Assembly: GCA_027346125.1 (NCBI GenBank)
Contig: DAIEST010000074.1
Span: forward strand, 1 to 5,863
Source of the DNA: Leptospirillum sp.
GTDB taxonomy: Bacteria; Nitrospirota; Leptospirillia; Leptospirillales; Leptospirillaceae
Direction of reading: 5' to 3'
DNA length: 5,863 nt
The position numbers and the translations under genes were made by a program. The notes below the pieces were generated by a model. That model had not been told where the DNA came from. It ran no database searches and was given only the letters and a program-made list of their open reading frames with translations. This document shows positions 1 to 5,388 of the stretch, piece by piece. How positions within the stretch are numbered: position 1 is the stretch's first letter; the number at the start of each line of letters is the position of its first letter.

Positions 1-184
1 GGAATTCGGATTCCCCGATTTCCGGCCGGCCTTTCCGGGCGGTGACAAAGTCTCCGTAGGTTGCCCCGGACTTCGCATGTTTGAGGCGCTGCACCAGTTC
101 CGGGGCTTCCAGCACTTCCGAGGGAATGCGAATGCGGACCTTGAGCCACCGGTCGGGGGTACTGTCGTCTGGTCGGGAGGTCAT
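1..184 (-). CDS. Unrecognised protein, N-terminal part only (runs off the left edge)
   Basis: An open frame starts with ATG at 184 and stays open for 61 codons to the window edge, so the C-terminus is missing. It begins MTSRPDDSTPDRWLK, followed by a basic stretch (VRIRIP, residues 16-21), an acidic helix-like part (SEVLEAPELVQRL) and YGDFVTARKGRPE near the edge. I do not recognise the family. No signal peptide, membrane segment or cysteine is present in the visible part. It lies only 8 nt after the iscX stop codon on the same strand, so it is probably co-transcribed as a ninth gene of the isc unit. No strong Shine-Dalgarno precedes the ATG, so it may rely on translational coupling to iscX, or the true start may differ (an in-frame GTG lies a few codons upstream inside iscX). 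That it is a gene is fairly likely; its function is unknown. Confidence 0.6.
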   Translation of the reverse strand, partial: MTSRPDDSTPDRWLKVRIRIPSEVLEAPELVQRLKHAKSGATYGDFVTARKGRPEIGESEF

Positions 185-192
185 GACGGGTG

Positions 193-396
193 TCAGTCCC
201 GGTCCTGCCACTCCTCGAGCCAGGCCATCTGGATGGCTTCCAGGATTTTTTCGTTGGAAGTCCCGGGATCTCCCTTGAACCCCGGAAGCTCCAGAACATA
301 GCGGTGGAGATCCGTAAAGCGCACCGTCAGGGGATCGATATCCGGATGTTTTTCCAGAAGCTGATATCCGATTTCATGAGGCTCGTTCCAGTTCAC
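193..396 (-). CDS. iscX: IscX (YfhJ family), small acidic Fe-S assembly accessory protein
   Basis: This 67-residue protein is the usual length for IscX. Known role: a small winged-helix-like acidic protein that binds iron and docks on IscS, in competition with frataxin, to modulate cluster assembly. Visible signatures are W3, the block DIDPLTVRFTDLH (19-31), the segment SNEKILEAIQ (47-56) and the terminal WLEEW (59-63), all closely matching the E. coli protein. The acidic residues thought to bind iron and IscS are well represented (E5, E8, D19, D21, D29, E36, D43). The start is GTG at 396, giving the expected N-terminus (MNWNEPHEIG), with Shine-Dalgarno-like bases just upstream. It is the last recognised isc gene, 51 nt after fdx. 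Its retention next to an apparently PLP-deficient IscS suggests that the IscS-IscX contact still matters; that is inference. Confidence 0.95.
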   Translation of the reverse strand: MNWNEPHEIGYQLLEKHPDIDPLTVRFTDLHRYVLELPGFKGDPGTSNEKILEAIQMAWLEEWQDRD

Positions 397-400
397 TTTT

Positions 401-412
401 TCCTGTCTCCCT
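401..412 (-). promoter_or_regulatory. Ribosome binding region of iscX (supports the GTG start)
   Basis: On the minus strand this segment reads AGGGAGACAGGA, followed after 4 nt by the GTG codon at 396. AGGGAG would give 10 nt spacing and AGGA 4 nt. Because no suitable ATG exists and the family N-terminus aligns here, this supports GTG as the iscX start. Confidence 0.6.
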
Positions 413-447
413 GTCTTTTCCGGAAGGATGACAATCTCCCGTTCGGG

Positions 448-759
448 TTAATGCTCATGTCCGCCTTTTGTGCAGGGAGGGATGCGGACGACCAGGTCTC
501 CCCGCACGATGGCCTGGCAGGCAAGCCGGGACTTCAGTGTCAATCCTTCCGCCTCGTCAAGCTGATCTTCCTCGTCCTCGCCCATCTCCGAAAGGCGGTC
601 GAATCCCTCTTCAATAATGACATGACAGGTCGAACACGCACAGACTCCGCCACAGTTGTGTTCGATCGGGATCCCCGACCGGAGGGCTGCCTGAAGAATG
701 GACTCGCCCTCCTTGGCGTCAATGGTTTTTCCCGCATCCTGAAAATGAATCTTTGGCAT
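448..759 (-). CDS. fdx: Isc-type [2Fe-2S] ferredoxin
   Basis: This 103-residue adrenodoxin-like ferredoxin donates electrons during cluster assembly on IscU, where it is thought to reduce the persulfide sulfur. It acts in the cytoplasm. The cluster loop is C36-GGVCA-C42-ST-C45 with a fourth ligand at C81 (in SRLACQA), which matches ligands C42, C48, C51 and C87 of E. coli Fdx. C40 is the conserved extra cysteine that in E. coli is not a ligand. IEHNC, EEGFD (50-54) and DLVVRIP (88-94) are further family marks. A sixth cysteine, C96, sits where E. coli has tyrosine. The C-terminus is His-rich (GGHEH), as in enteric Fdx. The ATG at 759 has an excellent Shine-Dalgarno (AGGAGGAG, 769-776, 9 nt spacing). 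The gene follows hscA by 18 nt, the classical hscA-fdx order. Confidence 0.97.
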   Translation of the reverse strand: MPKIHFQDAGKTIDAKEGESILQAALRSGIPIEHNCGGVCACSTCHVIIEEGFDRLSEMGEDEEDQLDEAEGLTLKSRLACQAIVRGDLVVRIPPCTKGGHEH

Positions 760-777
760 CCGCCAGTTCTCCTCCTG

Positions 778-2589
778 TTACCCGTCCACTTGCTTTCCGC
801 CAAGCGCTTCCTGGACGGAATGGTTCATCAGCCTCTCCGCAAGCGGTTGTGTCGCTTTGTCGAGCCGGGTCGTTTCATCCCGTACGAGGCGTCCGTCCGT
901 CCCTTTCATCGCTTCTTCGAGGCGATCCATCTGGTTCTGGATCAGGAGACGCTCCTCTTTTGGGACGATATCGTCGTCCAGTCGGTCCAGAGCCCTCCGG
1001 GTAGCATTCAGGACAGTCTGCGCCTCGGTCCTGGCATCGATCAGAAGGCGGGTTTCGAAATCCTCTTTTGCATGGACATAAGAGTCCTTCACCAGTGCGC
1101 GAACGTCTTCCCTGTCCAGGCCATAGGAGGGATGGACCACGACCCCCTGGGATTTTCCGGTCCGCTGATCCAGTGCGCGTACATCCAGAATCCCGTTGGC
1201 GTCGATCATGAATGTCACTTCGATCCTGGCCGCTCCGGCTGTCATCGGATCGATTCCGGTCAATGAAAATCGGGCGAGGCTCCTGTTGTCCCTGGAGAGT
1301 TCGCGTTCCCCCTGAAGGACATGGATGTCGACCCTGGTCTGTCCATCGAGGAATGTGGTGAACATTTCCTTGGCTTGTGTCGGAATGGTGGTATTCCGGG
1401 GGATCAGTGTCGACATGACCCCCCCCATGGTTTCGATTCCGAGCGAAAGGGGGGTGACGTCGAGCAGGAGCAGATCCTTCCTCTGGCCTGAAAGGATATG
1501 ACCCTGGACAGCGGCTCCTTCCGCGACGACAAGATCGGGATCCACCGTATCATAGAGGGTTTTTCCGAAGTAGTCCTGGACGGCCTCCTTGATCCGGGGA
1601 AGCCGCGTCGCTCCCCCCACCATGATGACTCCATCGATATCGCGGGTTTCGACGCCTGCGTCATCCAGGGCTTTTCGGACCGGTTCGAGCGTCCGTTGCA
1701 CAAGAGGCTCCACCAGGTCGTTGAGGGTCTTCCGGGTGAGAGTGGTCGTGAAGCCGAGTGCAGGGATGGAAACGGTCACCGAGTCTTTGCCGGAGAGGGC
1801 GATCTTGGCTTTTTCGGCTTCTTTTCGGAGCAGGTCGCGGACTTCCGGCCTGTCGTGGAATCCGGTTCCGGCGCGAAGCTCTGAGAGCCAGGAGGAAACG
1901 ATGGCAGCGTCGAAGTCGTCCCCGCCGAGGTGGGTATCTCCGCTGGTCGCCCGAACTTCGAAGATTCCTTTCCGGATGTCGAGGAGGCTGAAGTCGAATG
2001 TGCCTCCGCCCAGATCGTAGACGGCAAAAAGGCCGTCCTTTCCCGATCCGAATCCGTATGCGAGCGCGGCCGCCGTCGGTTCGTTGACGATCCGGAGGAC
2101 ATTGAGGCCCGCCATTTCCCCGGCGTCTTTTGTAGCCTGCCGCTGGGCATCATTGAAATAGGCCGGAACGGTGACGACCGCGTCCAGGACAGGTTCGTTC
2201 AGGTAGAGTTCCGCCCGTTTCCTCAGTTCGGAAAGGACGAGAGCCCCGATTTCGGGAGGGGAGAGATGCCGGTTTCGGAAGCGGTCGGGGATCATCGGAA
2301 GCCCCCGGATTTCCTCAACCGGATAGGAGAGGTGGGGCAGCTCTCCTGTCACGTCTTCATACCCGCGCCCCATGAGGCGCTTGGCGGAATAGACGACGAC
2401 CGTTTCCGGGTCGTTGAGCCTTGCCCGTGCCGGATATCCCACCTGAACTCCGGACTGCGCCAGTGCGACAACGGAAGGAAGAAGGGAGCGGCCTTCGCCG
2501 TCCGGAATGACTTCGATCCGGTCATTGCGCAGGACGGCAATCAGGGAGTTGGTGGTGCCGAGGTCAATGCCGACAACAGTACGGGACAC
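778..2589 (-). CDS. hscA: HscA, Hsp70-type chaperone specific for IscU
   Basis: This 603-residue Hsp70 is close to the roughly 616 residues of E. coli HscA and shorter than DnaK. With its J-protein HscB it uses ATP to bind the LPPVK motif of IscU and promote release and transfer of the Fe-S cluster. The nucleotide-binding domain covers about residues 1-370: phosphate-1 motif IDLGTTNS (8-15), catalytic K70, NEPTAAALAYG (169-179), phosphate-2 motif YDLGGGTFDF (191-200, with T197 equivalent to DnaK T199) and VGGATRLP (324-331). The hydrophobic interdomain linker DLLLLDVTP lies at 372-380. The substrate-binding beta domain follows (LSLGIETMGG to about 490), then a helical lid (about 490-603). There is no EEVD-like tail. 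The start is GTG at 2589, supported by AAGGAG 5 nt upstream. Assignment as HscA rather than DnaK rests on length and on position between hscB and fdx. Confidence 0.96.
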   Translation of the reverse strand: MSRTVVGIDLGTTNSLIAVLRNDRIEVIPDGEGRSLLPSVVALAQSGVQVGYPARARLNDPETVVVYSAKRLMGRGYEDVTGELPHLSYPVEEIRGLPMIPDRFRNRHLSPPEIGALVLSELRKRAELYLNEPVLDAVVTVPAYFNDAQRQATKDAGEMAGLNVLRIVNEPTAAALAYGFGSGKDGLFAVYDLGGGTFDFSLLDIRKGIFEVRATSGDTHLGGDDFDAAIVSSWLSELRAGTGFHDRPEVRDLLRKEAEKAKIALSGKDSVTVSIPALGFTTTLTRKTLNDLVEPLVQRTLEPVRKALDDAGVETRDIDGVIMVGGATRLPRIKEAVQDYFGKTLYDTVDPDLVVAEGAAVQGHILSGQRKDLLLLDVTPLSLGIETMGGVMSTLIPRNTTIPTQAKEMFTTFLDGQTRVDIHVLQGERELSRDNRSLARFSLTGIDPMTAGAARIEVTFMIDANGILDVRALDQRTGKSQGVVVHPSYGLDREDVRALVKDSYVHAKEDFETRLLIDARTEAQTVLNATRRALDRLDDDIVPKEERLLIQNQMDRLEEAMKGTDGRLVRDETTRLDKATQPLAERLMNHSVQEALGGKQVDG

Positions 2590-2594
2590 AATCG

Positions 2595-2600
2595 CTCCTT
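2595..2600 (-). promoter_or_regulatory. Ribosome binding site of hscA (decides the GTG start)
   Basis: AAGGAG on the minus strand overlaps the last base region of the hscB stop codon (TGA, 2600-2602) and sits 5 nt before the GTG at 2589. This placement supports GTG initiation and implies translational coupling of hscA to hscB. Confidence 0.8.
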
Positions 2601-3271
2601 CAGACCGTCTGTCCGCGGGCCGGGGTCGTCCGCGTCTTCAGGTCCCGTTCGATGGACTTCAGGTATTTTCGGTATTCGAGACCGCGGCCGAGGCTCGCCC
2701 GAAAGGAGAGGAGAAGTGCTCGGTCCGTTCCTTCCGGGATTCCGTCAAGTTCAGCCATTTTTTCGAGAACCGCCGCCTCGGCTTCCCTGATTTTTCCGGA
2801 GAGGCGCTGGAACGCTCCTGCGGCACCTTCCGACTCCGCCTGTTCCTCCAGGGACTCCTTGAGTTCCATGATTTCCATGAGAAGGTCAGGGGGCAGCGCC
2901 GTCTTCTGTCCCTGAGGGGAATGGTGGGGTCCCGTCAGGTCAAGGTAATAGAGCGCCCGCTCAAAAGGATCCCTGAGGGTCTTGAACGCCTGGTTGACAA
3001 GGGCGGCATTGTTCAGGCTGATGTCCTGTTCTTTTCCGTCCTCAAGACGATGGTAGTCCGGGTGAAAAAGACGGCTTTTCGCATGAAACCGCTCTGTCAG
3101 TTCGGACAGGTCGATCGTCAGTCGAACGGGTAGGCCCAGGATGGAAAAGAAATCCGTTTCATGCCCGATCGGCTGGATCTTGACGCATGATGTACAAAGG
3201 TCCGATTCGGACAGGCTCTCCCTGCAGTTCCAGCAAAGAGACGGATCGACCCGTGCGAATGAGTGAGCCAT
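2600..3271 (-). CDS. hscB: HscB, J-domain co-chaperone with N-terminal tetracysteine (zinc-finger-like) motif
   Basis: This 223-residue protein delivers IscU to HscA and stimulates HscA ATPase activity. After an N-terminal extension of about 38 residues comes the J domain (FFSILGLP, 41-48; HPD triad at 70-72; LVNQAFKTLRDP, 91-102). The C-terminal three-helix domain binds IscU; its LLMEIMELKESLEE (130-143) aligns with the IscU-contact helix of E. coli HscB (FLMEQLELREELDE). The extension carries C13-WN-C16 and C26-TS-C29, the spacing of the metal-binding tetracysteine domain known from human HSCB, where CWNC is also found; E. coli HscB (171 residues) lacks it. The ATG at 3271 has a strong Shine-Dalgarno (AGGAGG, 3279-3284, 7 nt spacing), so the extension is very probably translated. 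It lies 88 nt after iscA and 10 nt ahead of hscA. Confidence 0.96.
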   Translation of the reverse strand: MAHSFARVDPSLCWNCRESLSESDLCTSCVKIQPIGHETDFFSILGLPVRLTIDLSELTERFHAKSRLFHPDYHRLEDGKEQDISLNNAALVNQAFKTLRDPFERALYYLDLTGPHHSPQGQKTALPPDLLMEIMELKESLEEQAESEGAAGAFQRLSGKIREAEAAVLEKMAELDGIPEGTDRALLLSFRASLGRGLEYRKYLKSIERDLKTRTTPARGQTV

Positions 3272-3296
3272 TTCTTCGCCTCCTTTTCAATCTTGT

Positions 3297-3335
3297 CTGC
3301 CGGTGTGGCAGGGCGGGGGCAGCGTGTGCCGGCAG
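3297..3335 (-). repeat. GC-rich inverted repeat in the iscA-hscB gap
   Basis: The 88-nt gap between iscA and hscB contains perfect 7-bp arms, CTGCCGG (3297-3303) and CCGGCAG (3329-3335), enclosing 25 nt. Nested within are a 4-bp hairpin (3298-3310, TGCC/GGCA) and the palindrome TGCCGGCA (3327-3334). A further short dyad, CCCGGTCCGGG, lies at 3339-3349. There is no T-tract after the stem in the direction of transcription, so it is not an intrinsic terminator. A messenger stem-loop that sets the level or stability of the downstream chaperone part is possible; this is inference. Confidence 0.45.
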
Positions 3336-3359
3336 GCCCCCGGTCCGGGTGTCAGGGGA

Positions 3360-3689
3360 TTAGACGGCGAACGACGTTCCGCAACCACAGCTGTGGGTGG
3401 CATTGGGGTTCTGGAATTTGAAGCCGCCCCCCATGATTCCGCCCCCCTGGAAATCGAGAACTGACCCGTCAAGGTAAACCATGGATTTGGGGTCGATCAG
3501 GATCCTGATCCCCGAAGGACCTTCCTGCACTTCGTCGAACTCTCCGGGCTCATCCTCGAACCGGATCAGGTAAGAGAGGCCGGAGCATCCTCCTCCTTCA
3601 ATCCCGAGGCGCAGATACTTCCCTTCTTTCTTCTGGATCTTCGACATGCGCAAAACTTCGCCCACTGCTGTCTCCGTGACATTGATCAT
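3360..3689 (-). CDS. iscA: IscA, A-type Fe-S carrier protein
   Basis: The 109-residue protein belongs to the HesB/IscA family, which carries clusters (or iron) from the IscU machine to target apoproteins. The three conserved ligand cysteines are present: C35 in GGGCSGLSY (32-40) and C101/C103 in the terminal SCGCGTSF (100-107). FQGGGIMGGGFKFQNPNA (80-97) is the typical glycine-rich segment before the CGC. Length matches E. coli IscA. An in-frame ATG lies further upstream, at 3767 inside iscU, but that would add 26 unrelated residues. The ATG at 3689 is chosen because it has a perfect AGGAGG (3695-3700) 5 nt ahead and gives the family N-terminus (MINVTETAV). The gene follows iscU with 10 nt between stop and start, indicating coupled translation. 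Confidence 0.96.
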   Translation of the reverse strand: MINVTETAVGEVLRMSKIQKKEGKYLRLGIEGGGCSGLSYLIRFEDEPGEFDEVQEGPSGIRILIDPKSMVYLDGSVLDFQGGGIMGGGFKFQNPNATHSCGCGTSFAV

Positions 3690-3694
3690 CGTTT

Positions 3695-3700
3695 CCTCCT
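3695..3700 (-). promoter_or_regulatory. Ribosome binding site of iscA (decides between two in-frame starts)
   Basis: AGGAGG on the minus strand lies 5 nt before the ATG at 3689 and overlaps the iscU stop codon region. It favours this start over the in-frame ATG at 3767 inside iscU. Confidence 0.85.
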
Positions 3701-4101
3701 CAGGCTTGAACGTTTTCCTTCTGTCCTTTTTTGGTCTTGTAGTCGTTGATTGCACCCTTGATTGCATCTTCCGCCAGAACGGAGCAATGAATCTTGACCG
3801 GAGGCAGATTCAACTCCTGAACGATGTCCGTGTTCTTGATCTGGAGGGCCTCTTCGATGGTTTTTCCCTTCACCCATTCGGTGGCGAGAGAACTCGATGC
3901 GATCGCGCTTCCACAGCCAAACGTCTTGAACTTGGCTTCCTCGATGACGCCGGCGTCATTGATCTTCAGCTGGAGCTTCATCACGTCTCCACATTCCGGT
4001 GCGCCGACAATGCCCGTTCCGACATTGTCTTCCGTTTTTTCAAAAGATCCCATGTTTCTCGGGTTGTTGTAGTGGTCGATGACCTTATCGCTGTATGCCA
4101 T
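3700..4101 (-). CDS. iscU: IscU, Fe-S cluster assembly scaffold
   Basis: This 133-residue scaffold is where the [2Fe-2S] cluster is built before HscA/HscB hand it on. All ligand positions are intact: C37 and D39 in GAPECGDVM (33-41), C63 in FGCGSAIASSS (61-71), and H105 with C106 in LPPVKIHC (99-106). The LPPVK motif (99-103) is the HscA recognition sequence, which fits hscA and hscB in the same operon and separates IscU from SufU. The N-terminus MAYSDKVIDHYNNPRNMG is typical. The ATG at 4101 is preceded by GGGAGG (4108-4113) at 6 nt. It lies 72 nt after iscS. Nothing suggests loss of scaffold function, in contrast to its usual sulfur donor, encoded just upstream. Confidence 0.97.
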   Translation of the reverse strand: MAYSDKVIDHYNNPRNMGSFEKTEDNVGTGIVGAPECGDVMKLQLKINDAGVIEEAKFKTFGCGSAIASSSLATEWVKGKTIEEALQIKNTDIVQELNLPPVKIHCSVLAEDAIKGAINDYKTKKGQKENVQA

Positions 4102-4131
4102 GTCTTGCCTCCCATTCAGTTTCGGTGCGAT

Positions 4132-4145
4132 GTCGGATATCCGAC
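4132..4145. repeat. 14-bp perfect palindrome in the iscS-iscU gap
   Basis: GTCGGATATCCGAC is self-complementary over all 14 bases. In the iscS-iscU transcript it can fold as a 5-bp GC-rich stem with an AUAU loop, 30 nt upstream of the iscU start. There is no following T-tract, so it is not a terminator. It could be an RNA processing or stability element that gives iscU a different level from iscS, or a protein-binding dyad. No role is shown by sequence alone. Confidence 0.5.
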
Positions 4146-4173
4146 TGGAGCAATAAGCGGGATTCTTTCAGCC

Positions 4174-5388
4174 TCAGTGAGAGTTCCACTGAACGGTCTT
4201 CAGATCGATCCCCTCTTTCGCCATTTCGTAAAGGGGGGACATGTCCCGGAGCCGATTCACGGCTTCCTTGACCCGCCGTACGGAATAGGCGATCTCTTCT
4301 TCGGTGTTGAATCGACCCACGGAGAACCGGATCGACGAGTGGGCCAGATCCGTTCCCACCCCAAGCGCCCGGAGCACGTAGGACGGTTCCAGTGTGGAAG
4401 AGGTACAGGCGGAGCCCGAGGAGAGCGCGATTTCCTTCAGTCCCATCAGAAGGGCTTCTCCTTCGACAAAGGCGAAAGAGAGATTGGAAACGGCCGGAGA
4501 TCGGTTTTCCACGTCTCCGTTGATGCTCACATAATCCAGTTCCTCCAGTATCCCGTTCTCGAGCTTGTCCCTCAGTCCCCGAAGAAAACGAATCTCCTGG
4601 TCCCAGTTTTCCCGGAGGATCCGGCAGGCCATCCCCATCCCTACGATACCCGGGGTGTTGAGGGTTCCGGACCGGAGTCCCCGTTCGTGTCCGCCGCCGT
4701 CGATCTGTGCCGTCAGGCGGACCCGGGGGTTCTTCCGGCGCACATACAGGGCGCCGACACCCTTGGGGCCATAGATCAGGTGAGCGTTCATGGAGAGAAG
4801 GTCGATGTTCATCCGGTTGACGTCGATGGGCATGACCCCTGCGGCATAGCTTGCATTGACATGCAGCAGGACGCCTTTCTCCCGGGTGATCCTTCCGATC
4901 TCTTCCAGAGGCTGGATCGTTCCGATCTCGTGGTTGACCGCCATCATGCAGACCAGGATGGTTTCGGGACGAATCGCTTCCCTGACTTTTCCGGGGTCGA
5001 CCCGGCCCTTGCTGTCCACCGGAATGATTGTCAGTGTGAACCCGTGGCGCTCCAGTGAATGGAGAGGATCCAGCAGGGAGCGGATATCCGTTTCCACCGC
5101 AATCAGGTGATTCCCTTTTTCCCGGTACATCTCGGCGATCCCCTTGATCGCCAGGTTGTCGGACTCGGTCATGCCGGAGGTGAAGACGATCTCTTTCGGA
5201 TCGGCCTTGATCAGGGCTGCCACGTCCGTACGTGCCTGATCCACGCCTTCCTCCGCTTTCCATCCATAGGAGTGATTGCGGGAGGACGCGTTTCCGTAGT
5301 TCTCCGTGAAATAGGGAATCATTGCGTCGAGGACACGGGGATCCAGCTTAGTGGTAGCGTGGTTGTCCAAATAAATTGATCGATCCAT
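4174..5388 (-). CDS. iscS: IscS-family protein lacking the PLP lysine (probable pseudo-cysteine desulfurase)
   Basis: This 404-residue protein aligns end to end with E. coli IscS (also 404), a PLP cysteine desulfurase that gives sulfur to IscU. Retained: IYLDNHATT (5-13), TSGMTESDNLAIKG (70-83), GGGHERGLRSGT (231-242), the persulfide loop SSGSACTSSTLEPSYVLRA (323-341, with C328) and the C-terminal region used for IscU contact. Changed, with E. coli residues in brackets: L204 (K206, the PLP Schiff-base lysine), I102 (H104), N178 (D180, partner of the pyridine nitrogen), Y181 (Q183), H153 (N155) and N201 (S203). In place of SGHKIYGPKG the protein reads NAHLIYGPKG. The leucine codon is CTG at 4768-4770, in an otherwise clean frame. 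Normal PLP chemistry is therefore very unlikely. The Archaeoglobus fulgidus IscS, which also lacks the lysine, is a precedent as I recall it. The ATG at 5388 has AGGAG (5395-5399) 6 nt upstream and lies inside the end of iscR. Family assignment is certain; loss of activity is inference. Confidence 0.95.
   Translation of the reverse strand: MDRSIYLDNHATTKLDPRVLDAMIPYFTENYGNASSRNHSYGWKAEEGVDQARTDVAALIKADPKEIVFTSGMTESDNLAIKGIAEMYREKGNHLIAVETDIRSLLDPLHSLERHGFTLTIIPVDSKGRVDPGKVREAIRPETILVCMMAVNHEIGTIQPLEEIGRITREKGVLLHVNASYAAGVMPIDVNRMNIDLLSMNAHLIYGPKGVGALYVRRKNPRVRLTAQIDGGGHERGLRSGTLNTPGIVGMGMACRILRENWDQEIRFLRGLRDKLENGILEELDYVSINGDVENRSPAVSNLSFAFVEGEALLMGLKEIALSSGSACTSSTLEPSYVLRALGVGTDLAHSSIRFSVGRFNTEEEIAYSVRRVKEAVNRLRDMSPLYEMAKEGIDLKTVQWNSH

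Noticed and set aside
2..7. GAATTC at the extreme left edge as a possible cloning junction
   Set aside because: The open frame reads through it without disruption and no vector-like sequence is seen; a six-base site is easily chance.
418..425. TTCCGGAA palindrome in the fdx-iscX gap
   Set aside because: Eight bases with no loop and no wider symmetry; expected by chance in GC-rich sequence.
190..1266. Plus-strand open frame of 358 codons opposite iscX, fdx and hscA
   Set aside because: It spans three confirmed minus-strand genes and their gaps, and its translation looks like random antisense sequence.
1930..2790. Plus-strand open frame of 286 codons opposite hscA and hscB
   Set aside because: Antisense shadow of the HscA nucleotide-binding domain and the end of HscB; no family signature.
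3297..3349. Inverted repeats in the iscA-hscB gap as a Rho-independent terminator
   Set aside because: No run of T follows the stem on the minus strand; the sequence goes on into the hscB ribosome binding site.
3690..3767. Upstream in-frame ATG that would extend IscA by 26 residues
   Set aside because: The extension lies inside iscU, is not part of the IscA family, and the AGGAGG at 3695-3700 points to the ATG at 3689.
3646..5058. Long plus-strand open frame of 470 codons opposite iscS and iscU
   Set aside because: It is antisense to genes whose proteins match known families residue by residue; its translation shows no recognisable domain and it has no promoter or ribosome binding context. 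It is a shadow of GC-rich codon use.
4174..5388. iscS as a decayed pseudogene
   Set aside because: There is no stop or frameshift over 404 codons, both termini match the family, and conserved blocks outside the PLP pocket are intact; targeted loss of pocket residues fits functional divergence better than decay.
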